From: Mycobacterium sp. 852002-50816_SCH5313054-b
GTDB lineage: Bacteria; Actinomycetota; Actinomycetes; Mycobacteriales; Mycobacteriaceae
DNA length: 64,000 nt
Direction: 5' to 3'
NCBI RefSeq assembly: GCF_001667185.1
Contig: NZ_LZIC01000019.1
Coordinates: forward strand, 1 to 64,000
In this document: piece after piece, positions 19,335 through 27,948 of the stretch
Layout of the letters: every line of letters begins with the position of its first letter
Position numbering within the stretch: the stretch's first letter is position 1
Translations under genes and position numbers: made by a program
Notes under the pieces: model-generated
What the model was told of the DNA's origin: nothing
What the model saw: the letters and a program-made list of their open reading frames with translations, nothing else
Databases searched by the model: none

Positions 19335-20747
19335 CTAGGTGCGGATCTGCGGCTTGAGCGCCCGCACGTTGCGTTCGCGCGCCACACCCCACCACAGCCC
19401 GAGGCCATAGGCCAGGTCGTCGACGCGCTTGAGCAAGACGTAGGTCAGCAACCCGATCGGTTCGGCCTCGTCGCCGGTGGCGTCGCGGCGGCGGAGCCAG
19501 TCCACCACGCCGTCCATCACGGCGGCGACCAGCACGACGCGTCTGCAGTGGCGCGACAGGACGGCAGCGAGCAACGCCACCGGCCAGTAGTGCCGGCAGA
19601 CCGCCGACGCCAGTTGCAGCGCCGCCGCCCACAGACCGCGGGCGGCGATCGTCACGACATCCCACAGCGAGGTCTCGGCGCTGCGCATCGCCTTGGCGAT
19701 CCGCCGGCCCGTCACCAGGGCGACCACGATCGAGGCCAGCTGGCTGAGGCTGGTCCCCAGCGCCATGAGCGTCCAGGCCGTCAACGCCCAGCCGGAGATC
19801 ACCACCGGCGCCGTCTTGTCCGGGTGCCGGACGGACAGCGGCGCGGCGGAGCCGCCATAGAATGCCTTGCGCGCAAGCCAGTCCCGCAATTCGGTGCGGT
19901 GATCGTGCGCGACCTGCGCGATCGGCTCGTAGCGCAGGCGGGCCCCCGCTTCGATGAGCCGCCAGCACAGGTCGACGTCCTCGCCGGACTGCATGGTCTC
20001 GTCGAACCCGCCCACGTCGCGGAGGGCCGAGCGGCGGCAGATGATGGCCGCGCTGGGGACGTAGGACACCGTGCTGTGGGGCAGCACCGGGGCCTCGCGC
20101 TCCCCCAGGTCCAGCGACGAGTGCACCGCCTCGTAGCGCGCCACCACGTTCTCGCTGTGCGACAAACCGACGATGCGAGGCGCGACCAGGGCGACGGTGG
20201 GATCGCAGAAGTGACCGAGCAGGGCCTCCAGCCAACCCCGGCGCGGCGTCACGTCGGAGTCCAGGAAGGCGACGAAGTCGGTCGTGCAGGCGGCCAGCCC
20301 GGTGTTGCGTGCCGCCGCCGGACCCTTGCTGTAGGAGTGGCGCAGCACCTCGACATCGCAGTGCGCGCCGATGAAGTCCTCGGGCTCGATGGGCGGGAAG
20401 GAGCCGTCGTCGACCACCACGACGCGCAGTCCGCGCAGCGAGCTCACCAAGCGCCGCACACCGGACACGTTGTCGCGCACCGGGATTACCACCGTCACGT
20501 CGCGGTGCGACGGTCCGCCCGCGGGCCGGGGGTGGGCCACCGTGGCGTCCAGCAGGGTGCGGGCCAGCTGCGCGCTGACGTCGTCGCGGACCTTCAGCCG
20601 GCCGTCGGAGAGCATGCTCTGGGCGGCCGGCGCCAACTTCAGCAGGCGCGTCGGTGACCCGCCCAGCAGGGCCGAGCCGTCGCCGAGCACCCGCACCCGG
20701 CGATCGACCTGGACGGCGAATCCGTCCGGCAACCGGGTGGCCGTCAT
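19335..20747 (-). CDS. mftF: Mycofactocin glycosyltransferase MftF
   Basis: GT2-family glycosyltransferase (470 residues) that adds the oligoglucan to the mycofactocin precursor. The catalytic domain begins at about residue 80: [22 protein letters not shown], then [16 protein letters not shown] with the DxD metal site, and [19 protein letters not shown] near 260. The C-terminal third is hydrophobic with likely membrane-associated helices. ATG 20747 overlaps the mftE stop as ATGA. Far longer upstream open frames are shadows of mftE. Confidence 0.95.
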   Translation of the reverse strand: MTATRLPDGFAVQVDRRVRVLGDGSALLGGSPTRLLKLAPAAQSMLSDGRLKVRDDVSAQLARTLLDATVAHPRPAGGPSHRDVTVVIPVRDNVSGVRRLVSSLRGLRVVVVDDGSFPPIEPEDFIGAHCDVEVLRHSYSKGPAAARNTGLAACTTDFVAFLDSDVTPRRGWLEALLGHFCDPTVALVAPRIVGLSHSENVVARYEAVHSSLDLGEREAPVLPHSTVSYVPSAAIICRRSALRDVGGFDETMQSGEDVDLCWRLIEAGARLRYEPIAQVAHDHRTELRDWLARKAFYGGSAAPLSVRHPDKTAPVVISGWALTAWTLMALGTSLSQLASIVVALVTGRRIAKAMRSAETSLWDVVTIAARGLWAAALQLASAVCRHYWPVALLAAVLSRHCRRVVLVAAVMDGVVDWLRRRDATGDEAEPIGLLTYVLLKRVDDLAYGLGLWWGVARERNVRALKPQIRT

Positions 20748-21475
20748 GTGAGCATCCCGTCGGGCCCGGGCGACCACCGGGCGACTCGACGGACGCAGTC
20801 GTCGACCATCTCGCCGAAGATGCGCTTGCCCTCGGCGGCGGTCGCGGTCGTCGGGTCCCCCAGCACCCCGACCGGGCTGACCGCCGCGACTCCGCCGCGG
20901 CGCAGCGCGGGCAGCAGCTCGGGCAGCGGCGCCCGGTTGCCGGCGAGCCACCGGTCGGTCAGCACCTCGGTCGGCGAGATATGGAGCAATACGGATGTTT
21001 CGGTATGACCGGCGTGGGCGTCCCCGCCGGAGGCCACGCAGGGGCACCAACCGGCGTCTCTTCCTTCGGCGCGCAGCCGTCCGACGGCCGCGCTCAACGC
21101 GCCGACGTTGCCGCCGTGGCCGTTGACGAAGACCAGGCTCGGGGCCCAGCACGTGGCTGACCTGCCGTACTCCACCAGGAGCAGCGTCAGGGCCTCGGTG
21201 CCGATCGAGATCGTGCCGGCGAAGTCTTGGTGCTCGCCGCTGGCGCCGTAGGCGATGGCCGGCGCGACCAGCCACGGTTGTTCGAGACGGGCCCGAGCCC
21301 CTCGGGCGACCGCGGCCGCGATGCGGGTGTCGGTGTCCAACGGCAGGTGCGGACCATGTTGTTCGGTCGACCCCAGTGGGACAATTATTGACGGCGAGGT
21401 ACCGAATAGCTGGCTCGACGTCGCCGTTCCTAATTCGCCGAGTACGGGCACTGGCTGATGGTAGGACGAATTCAC
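20744..21475 (-). CDS. mftE: Mycofactocin peptidase MftE (creatininase family)
   Basis: Metal-dependent amidohydrolase (243 residues) that releases the Val-Tyr-derived dipeptide (AHDP) from modified MftA. Metal-binding motifs are [20 protein letters not shown] and [16 protein letters not shown], plus [11 protein letters not shown]. The start is GTG 21475 ([16 protein letters not shown]), matching the known family start; upstream in-frame codons lie in an AT-rich region. Unlike the rest of the cluster, it is separated from mftD by 179 bases carrying repeats, so an internal promoter for mftEFG is likely. It is coupled to mftF by a four-base overlap. Confidence 0.95.
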   Translation of the reverse strand: MNSSYHQPVPVLGELGTATSSQLFGTSPSIIVPLGSTEQHGPHLPLDTDTRIAAAVARGARARLEQPWLVAPAIAYGASGEHQDFAGTISIGTEALTLLLVEYGRSATCWAPSLVFVNGHGGNVGALSAAVGRLRAEGRDAGWCPCVASGGDAHAGHTETSVLLHISPTEVLTDRWLAGNRAPLPELLPALRRGGVAAVSPVGVLGDPTTATAAEGKRIFGEMVDDCVRRVARWSPGPDGMLT

Positions 21476-21654
21476 CTGGCGTGCACCAATTGTTGACCCT
21501 CGAAAATATTTTTTTTCTGGCTTGTTCACCGAGCGGTCGAATATGGTGACTCGTCCGTCACGGTTACCACGCGAACACCACAATTTTCGCGACGGCCGAT
21601 TGAGATTAGATCAAATCCAGATCAAATCCTAGGAATCCCGGCCAACATTTTTAA
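21476..21654 (-). promoter_or_regulatory. AT-rich mftD-mftE gap with repeats
   Basis: A noticeably AT-rich gap in a GC-rich region. It contains AGATCAAATCC twice in tandem (21608-21618 and 21619-21629), an inverted repeat GTGAC-N6-GTCAC (21546-21561), and a run reading AAAAAAAATATTTTCG on the minus strand with a possible -10 TATTTT. It probably holds a promoter for mftEFG. The bound factor is unknown. Confidence 0.5.
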
Positions 21655-22836
21655 CTATGCGGGCGGCACCCCGAGCGACCGGGTGAAGCCGGCCGGCACC
21701 AGGATGTCGTCCGGGCCGAGGTCGTGGACCGACGAGTGCCCCAAACCCATCAGCGCCGAGTCGATGCCCCCGCGCAAGATGTCGAAGACGTTTTCCACTC
21801 CCGCCTGCCCGGCCGCGGCCAGGCCCCACAGGTAGGCGCGGCCAATCATCACGGCGCGCGCCCCGAGGGCCACCGCCTTGACGACGTCGCTCCCGCGGCG
21901 GATGCCACCGTCGAGCAGCACCTCGACCTGATCGCCGACCGCCGCGGCCACCGCGGGCAGGGCGCGAATCGACGCCGGCGTGCCATCCAGGTTGTTGCCA
22001 CCGTGATTCGACACCGAGATCGCCGAAACACCCGCATCCACTGCCCTTTTGGCGTCATCAACGCGCATCACGCCCTTGAGCATGAAGGGCCCACCCCACA
22101 GCTCGCGCAGCCAGGCGATGTCCTCCCACGTCGGCGGCGAGGTGCCCATCCACTCTCCGTAGGCGGCGAAGAACGCCGGGCCGGGCTCGCCGCGGCGACC
22201 CTGATTGGGCACCCGCAGGTCCGGCGGGCGCAGCGTCTTGCCGTACTTCCATAGCCAACGGGGCTTGAAGACGGCCTCCGGAGACTGCCGCAGGACGGTC
22301 CGCAGGTTCATGGCTTCGGGGATCTTCGGGCTGCCCCAGTCGCGCCCGTGCGAGAACGACCAGTCGGTGGTGACGATCAACCCGACCGCGCCGGCCCGGC
22401 GCGCGCGTTCCACCCGCTCGGCGATCGCGTCGCGCCCGCCCAGCCAGTACACCTGGAAGAACACCTTGGGGTTCGCGGCGATGACTTCCTCGATCGGCTT
22501 GCTCGCGAAAGAGGACAGGCCCATCGCCGTGCCCCGCGCCGCCGCGGCCCGCGCGACCGCTACCTCACCATCCGGGTCGACCGCCTGGACACCGGTCGGC
22601 GAAATCAGCACCGGCATCGAAATATCTTGTCCCATAACGGTGGTCGACAAGTCGCGCTTTTCCTGCGCGCCGACGACGTGGGGGGCGAATCCGAGTTCAC
22701 CAAATGCCGCGATGTTGTCGGAGACGGTGATTCCCTTTTCGCTGCCCGCGAGCAGCGCCGAGTAAACGGATTTCGGTAGCCGCCGCTTCGCGCGTTGCTG
22801 GGCGATCGCCACCGTTTCGAACCATTGGTCGGCCAT
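21655..22836 (-). CDS. mftD: Mycofactocin FMN dehydrogenase MftD (LldD1-like)
   Basis: FMN-dependent alpha-hydroxy-acid oxidase fold (393 residues), also annotated LldD1 in M. tuberculosis. In mycofactocin synthesis it deaminates AHDP to the redox-active premycofactocin. Motifs: MPVLISPTGVQAVDPDGEVA near the FMN site, FQVYW, IVTTDWSFSHGRDW, and the catalytic SNHGGNNLDGTPASIRALP followed by LLDGGIRRGSDVVKA. ATG 22836 is two bases from the mftC stop. A long upstream open frame starting at 22986 is rejected because it overlaps mftC. Confidence 0.96.
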   Translation of the reverse strand: MADQWFETVAIAQQRAKRRLPKSVYSALLAGSEKGITVSDNIAAFGELGFAPHVVGAQEKRDLSTTVMGQDISMPVLISPTGVQAVDPDGEVAVARAAAARGTAMGLSSFASKPIEEVIAANPKVFFQVYWLGGRDAIAERVERARRAGAVGLIVTTDWSFSHGRDWGSPKIPEAMNLRTVLRQSPEAVFKPRWLWKYGKTLRPPDLRVPNQGRRGEPGPAFFAAYGEWMGTSPPTWEDIAWLRELWGGPFMLKGVMRVDDAKRAVDAGVSAISVSNHGGNNLDGTPASIRALPAVAAAVGDQVEVLLDGGIRRGSDVVKAVALGARAVMIGRAYLWGLAAAGQAGVENVFDILRGGIDSALMGLGHSSVHDLGPDDILVPAGFTRSLGVPPA

Positions 22837-22838
22837 GG

Positions 22839-24005
22839 TTATAGCGGGCTTTCGTTGCAGGGCCGCGCCGGGGGTAGCGACAGTTTCAGGAGCACCGGCC
22901 CGCCCGCCTTCCGGGAGTGGTCGGCGCGCGGCCGCGGGGTCTGCCGCTCGCGGGCCAGCGCCGGGGCGCTGTGCCCCTGGACGCATTCGGGATCCGGGCC
23001 GTCCAGCGGCAGGCCGGTGAAGAATTTGGCCGCCATGCAGCCGCCGCGGCAGCTGTCGTAGTGCCCGCAGCTGCCGCAGGCGCCCGCCGACTGCGGTTCG
23101 CGCAGCTCGCGAAACAGCGGCGCGTTCTTCCAGACGTTGTCAAATCCACCGTCGGACAAGACATTTCCCGCCAGGAATCGGTCATGGATGGCGAACGGGC
23201 AGGCGTACACGTCACCCACCGGGTCGATCAGGCACACCACCCGGCCCGCCCCGCACATGTTCAGGCCGGCCAGGGCGCCGGACGAGCCGAGCGGCGCCAG
23301 ATGGAAGAAGGAGTCGCCGGTGAGCACCCGCTCCCCCTTGGCGACCAGCCAGTCGTACAGCTGGACCTGCTGGGCGGCGGTGGGATGCAGCTCCTCCCAC
23401 ACGTCGGCCCCCCGACCCGAGGGACGCAGCCGGGTGATTCTAAGGGTGGCGCCGTAACGGCTTGCCAGCGCCGCGAATTCGTCCAGCTGGTCGACGTTGT
23501 GCCGGGTCACGACGACGGAGATCTTTGCATCCGAGAAGCCTGCCGCCGCGAGGTTCTCCAGCGCGCGCACCGCCATCGCGAACGAACCATCGCCGCGCAC
23601 GGCGTCGTTCACCTCGGCGGTGGCGCCGTCGAGCGAGATCTGGACGTCGACGTAGTCACTGGCGGCCAACCGCGCGGCGACCTCCGGGGTGATCCGGACG
23701 CCGTTGGTGGAGAACTTCACGCCGACCTGGTGCGCGGTCGCGTAGTCGACCAGCTCCCAAAAGTCCGGGCGCACAGTGGGTTCCCCACCGCCGATGTTGA
23801 CGTAGAACACCTGCATGCGTTCCAGCTCGTCGATGATGTCCATGCACTGGCGCGTGGACAACTCGCGTGGATCGCGTTTGCCCGATGACGAAAGGCAGTG
23901 CACGCACGCCAGATTGCAGGCGTAGGTCAGCTCCCAGGTCAGACAGATGGGCGCGTCCAACCCACGCTCGAACTGCTCGATGAGCCGCGGTACGACCGCC
24001 GTCAT
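22839..24005 (-). CDS. mftC: Radical SAM mycofactocin maturase MftC
   Basis: Radical SAM/SPASM enzyme (388 residues) that oxidatively decarboxylates the C-terminal Tyr of MftA and makes the Val-Tyr crosslink. The SAM cluster is C30-x3-C34-x2-C37 in TYACNLACVHC. VNIGGGEPTVRPDFWELV is the GGE motif. The SPASM half holds auxiliary-cluster cysteines (MCGAGRVVCLIDP, DVYACPFAIHD, CGSCGHYDSCRGGC). ATG 24005 overlaps the mftB stop by four bases. The C-terminal 40 residues are Pro/Arg-rich. Confidence 0.97.
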   Translation of the reverse strand: MTAVVPRLIEQFERGLDAPICLTWELTYACNLACVHCLSSSGKRDPRELSTRQCMDIIDELERMQVFYVNIGGGEPTVRPDFWELVDYATAHQVGVKFSTNGVRITPEVAARLAASDYVDVQISLDGATAEVNDAVRGDGSFAMAVRALENLAAAGFSDAKISVVVTRHNVDQLDEFAALASRYGATLRITRLRPSGRGADVWEELHPTAAQQVQLYDWLVAKGERVLTGDSFFHLAPLGSSGALAGLNMCGAGRVVCLIDPVGDVYACPFAIHDRFLAGNVLSDGGFDNVWKNAPLFRELREPQSAGACGSCGHYDSCRGGCMAAKFFTGLPLDGPDPECVQGHSAPALARERQTPRPRADHSRKAGGPVLLKLSLPPARPCNESPL

Positions 24006-24295
24006 TGCGCCTCCTGAAGTACCAGCATCTGTGAATCGGCCAACACGCCCAGCGCGTGCAGGTAGGGCCCCTGCCCGGGGTCGTCCACGCCCGCGGCGCG
24101 GCAGGCGGACCGGACATCGGGATGGTCGGCCAGCGACCGCACCACCGTGAGGATGGTGCGGTTCTTCAGAAAGGACAGCTTGCGGGTGCCGAAGTGGTAC
24201 AGCAGCGCGCCGAACGGCTCCGGCCGTACCGCCACCTGCGGGTGCAACCGCCAGCCGCGATCGGGGTCGAACACGCGGATCAGTAGACCCCGCAC
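24002..24295 (-). CDS. mftB: Mycofactocin precursor-binding chaperone MftB
   Basis: A 97-residue PqqD-like RiPP-recognition protein that presents MftA to MftC. It has the [21 protein letters not shown]-terminal strand region and the [14 protein letters not shown] segment. GTG 24295 overlaps the mftA end by 16 bases, the start that agrees with known MftB length; a second GTG at residue 8 is possible. It is coupled to mftC by ATGA. Confidence 0.94.
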   Translation of the reverse strand: MRGLLIRVFDPDRGWRLHPQVAVRPEPFGALLYHFGTRKLSFLKNRTILTVVRSLADHPDVRSACRAAGVDDPGQGPYLHALGVLADSQMLVLQEAQ

Positions 24296-24369
24296 ATCCC
24301 GTCGATCGACACCTCTTCCACCAGGGTCTCGGTGACGAGCTCGGTCGCGGTCTCGGTTTCGTGGTCCAT
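24280..24369 (-). CDS. mftA: Mycofactocin precursor peptide MftA
   Basis: A 29-residue ribosomally made precursor: [20 protein letters not shown] followed by SIDGMCGVY. The C-terminal IDGMCGVY is the invariant core, and its last Val-Tyr becomes mycofactocin. ATG 24369 is preceded by GGGAGG nine bases upstream, a strong site fitting a peptide made in excess. It opens the mftABCDEFG series. Confidence 0.97.
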   Translation of the reverse strand: MDHETETATELVTETLVEEVSIDGMCGVY

Positions 24370-24397
24370 GTAGATTTTCCTCCCTTGAGGGCTCGAC

Positions 24398-24423
24398 AAC
24401 GACGGATCGTTCTGGACACAATA
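24398..24423. promoter_or_regulatory. mftA promoter element and likely MftR operator
   Basis: On the minus strand TATTGT (24423-24418) is a likely mftA -10. Immediately downstream is the inverted repeat AACGA-CGGA-TCGTT (24398-24411), which would sit near the transcription start. It lies in the 88-base gap between divergent mftA and mftR, where an MftR dimer is expected. Confidence 0.5.
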
Positions 24424-24457
24424 TGGCATCGAGTGCCGCAATGGAAGGGCGGGTCCG

Positions 24458-25054
24458 ATGATGCCGCAGCCGCGGGTGGGCCGCCGCCGCTCCACGACAC
24501 CGGGCCACATCACCGACGTCGCCCTCGACCTGTTCGCCGCCCAAGGGTTCGCCGAGGTGAGCGTCGACGACGTCGCGCACGCGGCCGGGATCGCCCGCCG
24601 CACGGTGTTTCGCTATTACGCCTCCAAGAACGCCATCCTGTGGGGCGACTTCGACGCCCACCTCGCCCACCTGCGGCAGCTGCTCGACGCGGTCGACTCG
24701 CGCGTGCCGCTGGGCGAGGCGCTGCGCGCGGCGCTGCTGGCGTTCAACACCTTTGACGAGTGCGAGACGGTCCGGCACCGCCAGCGGATGCGCGTCATCC
24801 TGGAAACCGCGGAGCTGCAGGCCTATTCGATGACGATGTACGCGGGATGGCGCGAGGTGATGGCGGGCTTCGTGGCGCACCGGCTGGGCGTCAAGACGAC
24901 CGATCCGCTGCCGCGGACCGTCGCCTGGACGATGCTCGGGGTGGCGCTGAGCGCCTACGAGCACTGGCTGGCCGACGAGTCCGTCCCGTTGCCGGTCGCG
25001 CTCGGTGATGCCTTCGACGTCGTCGGCGCCGGGCTGGAAAGCCTGGACCGATGA
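24458..25054 (+). CDS. mftR: Mycofactocin repressor MftR (TetR family)
   Basis: A 198-residue TetR-family regulator, divergent from mftA. The helix-turn-helix is at about residues 16-60 ([34 protein letters not shown]). MftR of M. smegmatis is reported to bind acyl-CoAs and control the cluster, so ligand control by lipid catabolism is expected. It starts at ATG 24458 (another ATG follows at once). The TGA overlaps the next gene's ATG by four bases. Confidence 0.93.
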   Translation: MMPQPRVGRRRSTTPGHITDVALDLFAAQGFAEVSVDDVAHAAGIARRTVFRYYASKNAILWGDFDAHLAHLRQLLDAVDSRVPLGEALRAALLAFNTFDECETVRHRQRMRVILETAELQAYSMTMYAGWREVMAGFVAHRLGVKTTDPLPRTVAWTMLGVALSAYEHWLADESVPLPVALGDAFDVVGAGLESLDR

Positions 25055-26103
25055 ACGCAGGCACCGAGCACCTGCTGCACACGCTGCGGTCGCAGGGCCG
25101 GTTCTGCGCGGGCTCCGGCTCCCCGATGTACGGGGAGCTATTCGAGTTGGTGGCCGGCGACGTCGAGGCCGGCGGCGTGTTCGCGGCGATCCTGTCCGGC
25201 CACGAGGACGACCCGTCGCGCCTCGCGGTGCCGCTGCGGCTGCTCGGCGGGCTGCACCGGTTGGTGCTCGACGGCCGGGCCGCGGCGTTGCGGCGCTGGT
25301 ACCCGAGCACCGGCGGCGCGTGGGACGCTCGCGACGCCTGGCCGGAAGTCCTGGGCACCGCCGCCGGGCACGCCGACTTTCTGCGCGCGGCGCTGCAGCA
25401 ACCGCCGCAGACCAACGAGGTGGGCCGCTCCGCCGCGCTCATCGGCGGGCTGTTGCGGCTGGATCACGGATTGGGCTTGCCGGTAAGGCTTTTCGAGATC
25501 GGGTCGAGCGCAGGGCTGAACATGCGGGCCGACCACTACCACTACCGGCACGACCGCGGCAGGTGGGGACCGGCCGGCTCGCCGGTGACCATCGACGACG
25601 CCTGGCGCGGCGCGCTGCCGCCCGACGGCGCCGTCCGGATCGTCGAGCGAAACGGCTACGACATCGCCCCGATCGACGTCACCGGCACGGACGGGGAGAT
25701 GACCGTGTTGAGCTACGTCTGGCCCGACCAGGACGCCCGGTTGGACCGGCTGCGCGGCGCCATCGCGGTCGCCCGCGACGTCCCGGCGGCGCTGCGGCGC
25801 CAGAGGGCGGCCGACGCGGTGGCCGGCATCAGCCTCGCCGACGGCGCGCTGACCGTGCTGTGGCACTCGATCACCTGGCAGTACCTGTCCGACGACGAGC
25901 GCGCCGCCGTCCGGCACGGGGTCGAGGCGCTGGGCGCGCAGGCCGGCGCCCGGTCGCCGTTCGCCCACCTCACCCTCGAACCCGCGCGGGACGGGCCCGG
26001 CGCGCCGATCCGGTTCTTGGTGCGGGCCCGTCGCTGGCCGGGTGGCGAGCTCACGATCCTCGCCGAGTGCCATCCGCACGGCCCGCCGGTGAACTGGCAG
26101 TAG
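25051..26103 (+). CDS. DUF2332-family protein
   Basis: A 350-residue protein, the positional counterpart of Rv0690c, of the family I recall as DUF2332. It contains [20 protein letters not shown], which looks like a SAM-methyltransferase motif I (E-I-G-S-S-A-G), and an acidic segment [16 protein letters not shown]. This suggests a Rossmann methyltransferase-like fold, with no demonstrated substrate. No signal peptide or membrane segment is visible. It starts at ATG 25051 inside the mftR stop (ATGA), so it is cotranslated with mftR, although a role in mycofactocin biology is not established. Confidence 0.85.
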   Translation: MNAGTEHLLHTLRSQGRFCAGSGSPMYGELFELVAGDVEAGGVFAAILSGHEDDPSRLAVPLRLLGGLHRLVLDGRAAALRRWYPSTGGAWDARDAWPEVLGTAAGHADFLRAALQQPPQTNEVGRSAALIGGLLRLDHGLGLPVRLFEIGSSAGLNMRADHYHYRHDRGRWGPAGSPVTIDDAWRGALPPDGAVRIVERNGYDIAPIDVTGTDGEMTVLSYVWPDQDARLDRLRGAIAVARDVPAALRRQRAADAVAGISLADGALTVLWHSITWQYLSDDERAAVRHGVEALGAQAGARSPFAHLTLEPARDGPGAPIRFLVRARRWPGGELTILAECHPHGPPVNWQ

Positions 26104-26158
26104 GTTATTTTTTCGCCCGCCCCGTCGGAGTTCGGCCCGCCGCGGCGACGATATAGGT

Positions 26159-26680
26159 GTGAGCGCCGAAGCGGAGCACCAATCCGACGCGCGACGCGCG
26201 CTTCTCGCGCTGTACGACGAGGCGTTGCCCGTGGTGTACGGGTATTTCGTCCGCCGCAGCGGGGATCGCGCCACGGCGGAGGACCTGACGTCGGAGACGT
26301 TTCTCGCGGCGATGGACGCCGCGCGGAAGAGCGATCCGCCGCCGATCTCGATCCCGTGGTTGCTCGGGGTGGCACGCCACAAGCTGGCCGACCACTATCG
26401 GCGCGGTGAGCAGCGGCTGGCGGTTCCGGTCGCCGATCCGCCCGAACCGGTGGACGGGTCCGACGACTGGGACGCCGAACTGGATCGCATGGTCGCCGAG
26501 GCCGTGCTGGCGCGGCTCGCCGAGCCGCACCGCGCCGTGCTGGTGTTGCGCTACCTGGACGGCCGCTCGGTCGGCGAGTGCGCCGACCTGATCGGACGCA
26601 CCGTGCACGCCACGGAGGCGCTCCTGGTCCGGGCCCGCCGGGCCTTCAAACGGCAATATCCGGAAGGAGGCGCGTCATGA
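26159..26680 (+). CDS. ECF-type sigma factor
   Basis: A 173-residue sigma-70-family factor with only regions 2 and 4. Region 2 covers about residues 12-85 (LYDEALPVVYGYFVRRSGDR, AEDLTSETFLAAM, IPWLLGVARHKLADHYRR). Region 4 covers about 105-165 (LAEPHRAVLVLRYLDGRSVG, LIGRTVHATEALLVRARRAF). The GTG start at 26159 has no ribosome binding site, but TATAGG lies just upstream, so the message may be leaderless. The stop overlaps the next gene (ATGA), indicating a sigma-partner operon. No conventional anti-sigma factor is visible. Confidence 0.9.
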   Translation: MSAEAEHQSDARRALLALYDEALPVVYGYFVRRSGDRATAEDLTSETFLAAMDAARKSDPPPISIPWLLGVARHKLADHYRRGEQRLAVPVADPPEPVDGSDDWDAELDRMVAEAVLARLAEPHRAVLVLRYLDGRSVGECADLIGRTVHATEALLVRARRAFKRQYPEGGAS

Positions 26681-27948
26681 GTCGGCAGGACCGCTCCGAT
26701 CCACTGGACGTGCTGCGCACCGATGACCTTCCGGCGCAACCCGATCCGGGCTTCGCCGAGCGCCTGCGCCGGCGCTTGGAATCCGCACTGTCCCTACCGA
26801 AAGGAGTCGTCATGAGCGGCACCGCCAGTGCCCTGTCCGAACTGACCGAGCCATCCGCCCCGGCGGCCGGCCCGCGCCCGGCGGCGCTGCCCTACCTCAG
26901 CGTCGCGGACGCGCGTGCGGCGATCGCGTGGTACGCCGACGCGTTCGGCGCCGACGTGGTCGGCGAACCGATCGTGATGGACGACGGCCGAATCGGGCAT
27001 GCGGAGATCGCGATCGCCGGTGGCGTGCTGTATCTCGCCGACGAGCACCCGGAGCTCGGGCTGAAAGCGCCCGCGCCCGGCCGGGTTTCGGTGAGCCTGA
27101 TGCTGCACGTCGCCGACACCGATGCCGCGCTGGGAAGCGCGCACGAACGCGGCGCCGCCGTCGAGCGCGAGCCCTACGAAAACTACGGAACCCGCACCGC
27201 GACCATCATCGATCCCTTCGGCCACCGGTGGATGTTGACCGGCCCCACCGCGGCGCCGCGCATCCGGCACGGCGACCTCGGATACGTCTCGGTGTGGACC
27301 GCCGACGCTGATCGCGCGGCCGCGTTCTACGGCCACGTCCTGGGCTGGGCCTACGACCCCCCATCGCACCGGGTCACCAATACCGATCTGCCGACCGGCA
27401 TTTCGGCGCAACCCGGGCGGCCCACCCTGTTCTGCTGCTACGCCGTCGCCGATGTCGAGGCCGCCCGCGCGGCGATCGCAGCGGCGGGCGGCGTCCCGGG
27501 CGACACCCGTGACACCGACTACGGCGTGCTGCTCGAGGCCACCGACCCGCACGGGGCGGCGTTCGCGGTGTTCGAGCCGCCTGCCGGACGAAAGCGTCCG
27601 GAACTCAACGGATCCGGGCCCGGCGAGCTGTCGTACGTCACGTACGAGGTGCCCGATTCCGCGGGCTTCCGCGACTTCTACGGCCGGGTGCTGGGCTGGA
27701 CCTTCGAGCCGGGCCGGGTGGCCGACGGCTGGCAGGTGGTGGGAACCCACCCGATGGCCGGCGCCGCCGGGGGGAGCGCGAGTCCGACGACGGTGCCGAT
27801 GTGGACGGTGTCGGACGTCGACGCGGCGGTCGCGCGGGTACGCGAGGCCGGCGGCACGGTACTCGCCGAACCGGCCCGCCAGCCGTACGGCGTGACCGCC
27901 GAATGCGCCGACGATCAGGGAGGCCGCTTCTATCTCGGCGAGTTCTAG
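26677..27948 (+). CDS. Triple VOC/glyoxalase-fold protein coupled to the ECF sigma
   Basis: A 423-residue protein. Residues 1-45 form a charged helix-prone leader (DPLDVLRTDDLPAQPDPGFA, ERLRRRLES). Three vicinal-oxygen-chelate modules follow: about 65-190 (PYLSVADARAAIAWYADAFG), 200-305 (GYVSVWTADADRAAAFYGHV) and 315-423 (SYVTYEVPDSAGFRDFYGRV). ATG 26677 has GGAAGGAGG nearby. A second in-frame ATG at 26812, exactly after the leader, has its own AAAGGAG, so two products may be made. It could be a sensor or enzyme controlled with the sigma factor. The last base of its stop extends past the convergent neighbour's stop. Confidence 0.85.
   Translation: MSRQDRSDPLDVLRTDDLPAQPDPGFAERLRRRLESALSLPKGVVMSGTASALSELTEPSAPAAGPRPAALPYLSVADARAAIAWYADAFGADVVGEPIVMDDGRIGHAEIAIAGGVLYLADEHPELGLKAPAPGRVSVSLMLHVADTDAALGSAHERGAAVEREPYENYGTRTATIIDPFGHRWMLTGPTAAPRIRHGDLGYVSVWTADADRAAAFYGHVLGWAYDPPSHRVTNTDLPTGISAQPGRPTLFCCYAVADVEAARAAIAAAGGVPGDTRDTDYGVLLEATDPHGAAFAVFEPPAGRKRPELNGSGPGELSYVTYEVPDSAGFRDFYGRVLGWTFEPGRVADGWQVVGTHPMAGAAGGSASPTTVPMWTVSDVDAAVARVREAGGTVLAEPARQPYGVTAECADDQGGRFYLGEF

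Noticed and set aside
20748..21275. N-terminal extension of mftF by about 176 residues
   Set aside because: It overlaps the certain mftE gene in another frame. ATG 20747 with the ATGA overlap gives the known family length.
21546..21561. CRP site in the mftD-mftE gap (GTGAC-N6-GTCAC)
   Set aside because: The half-sites GTGA and TCAC are separated by eight bases, not the six expected for a CRP site, so I report only an inverted repeat.
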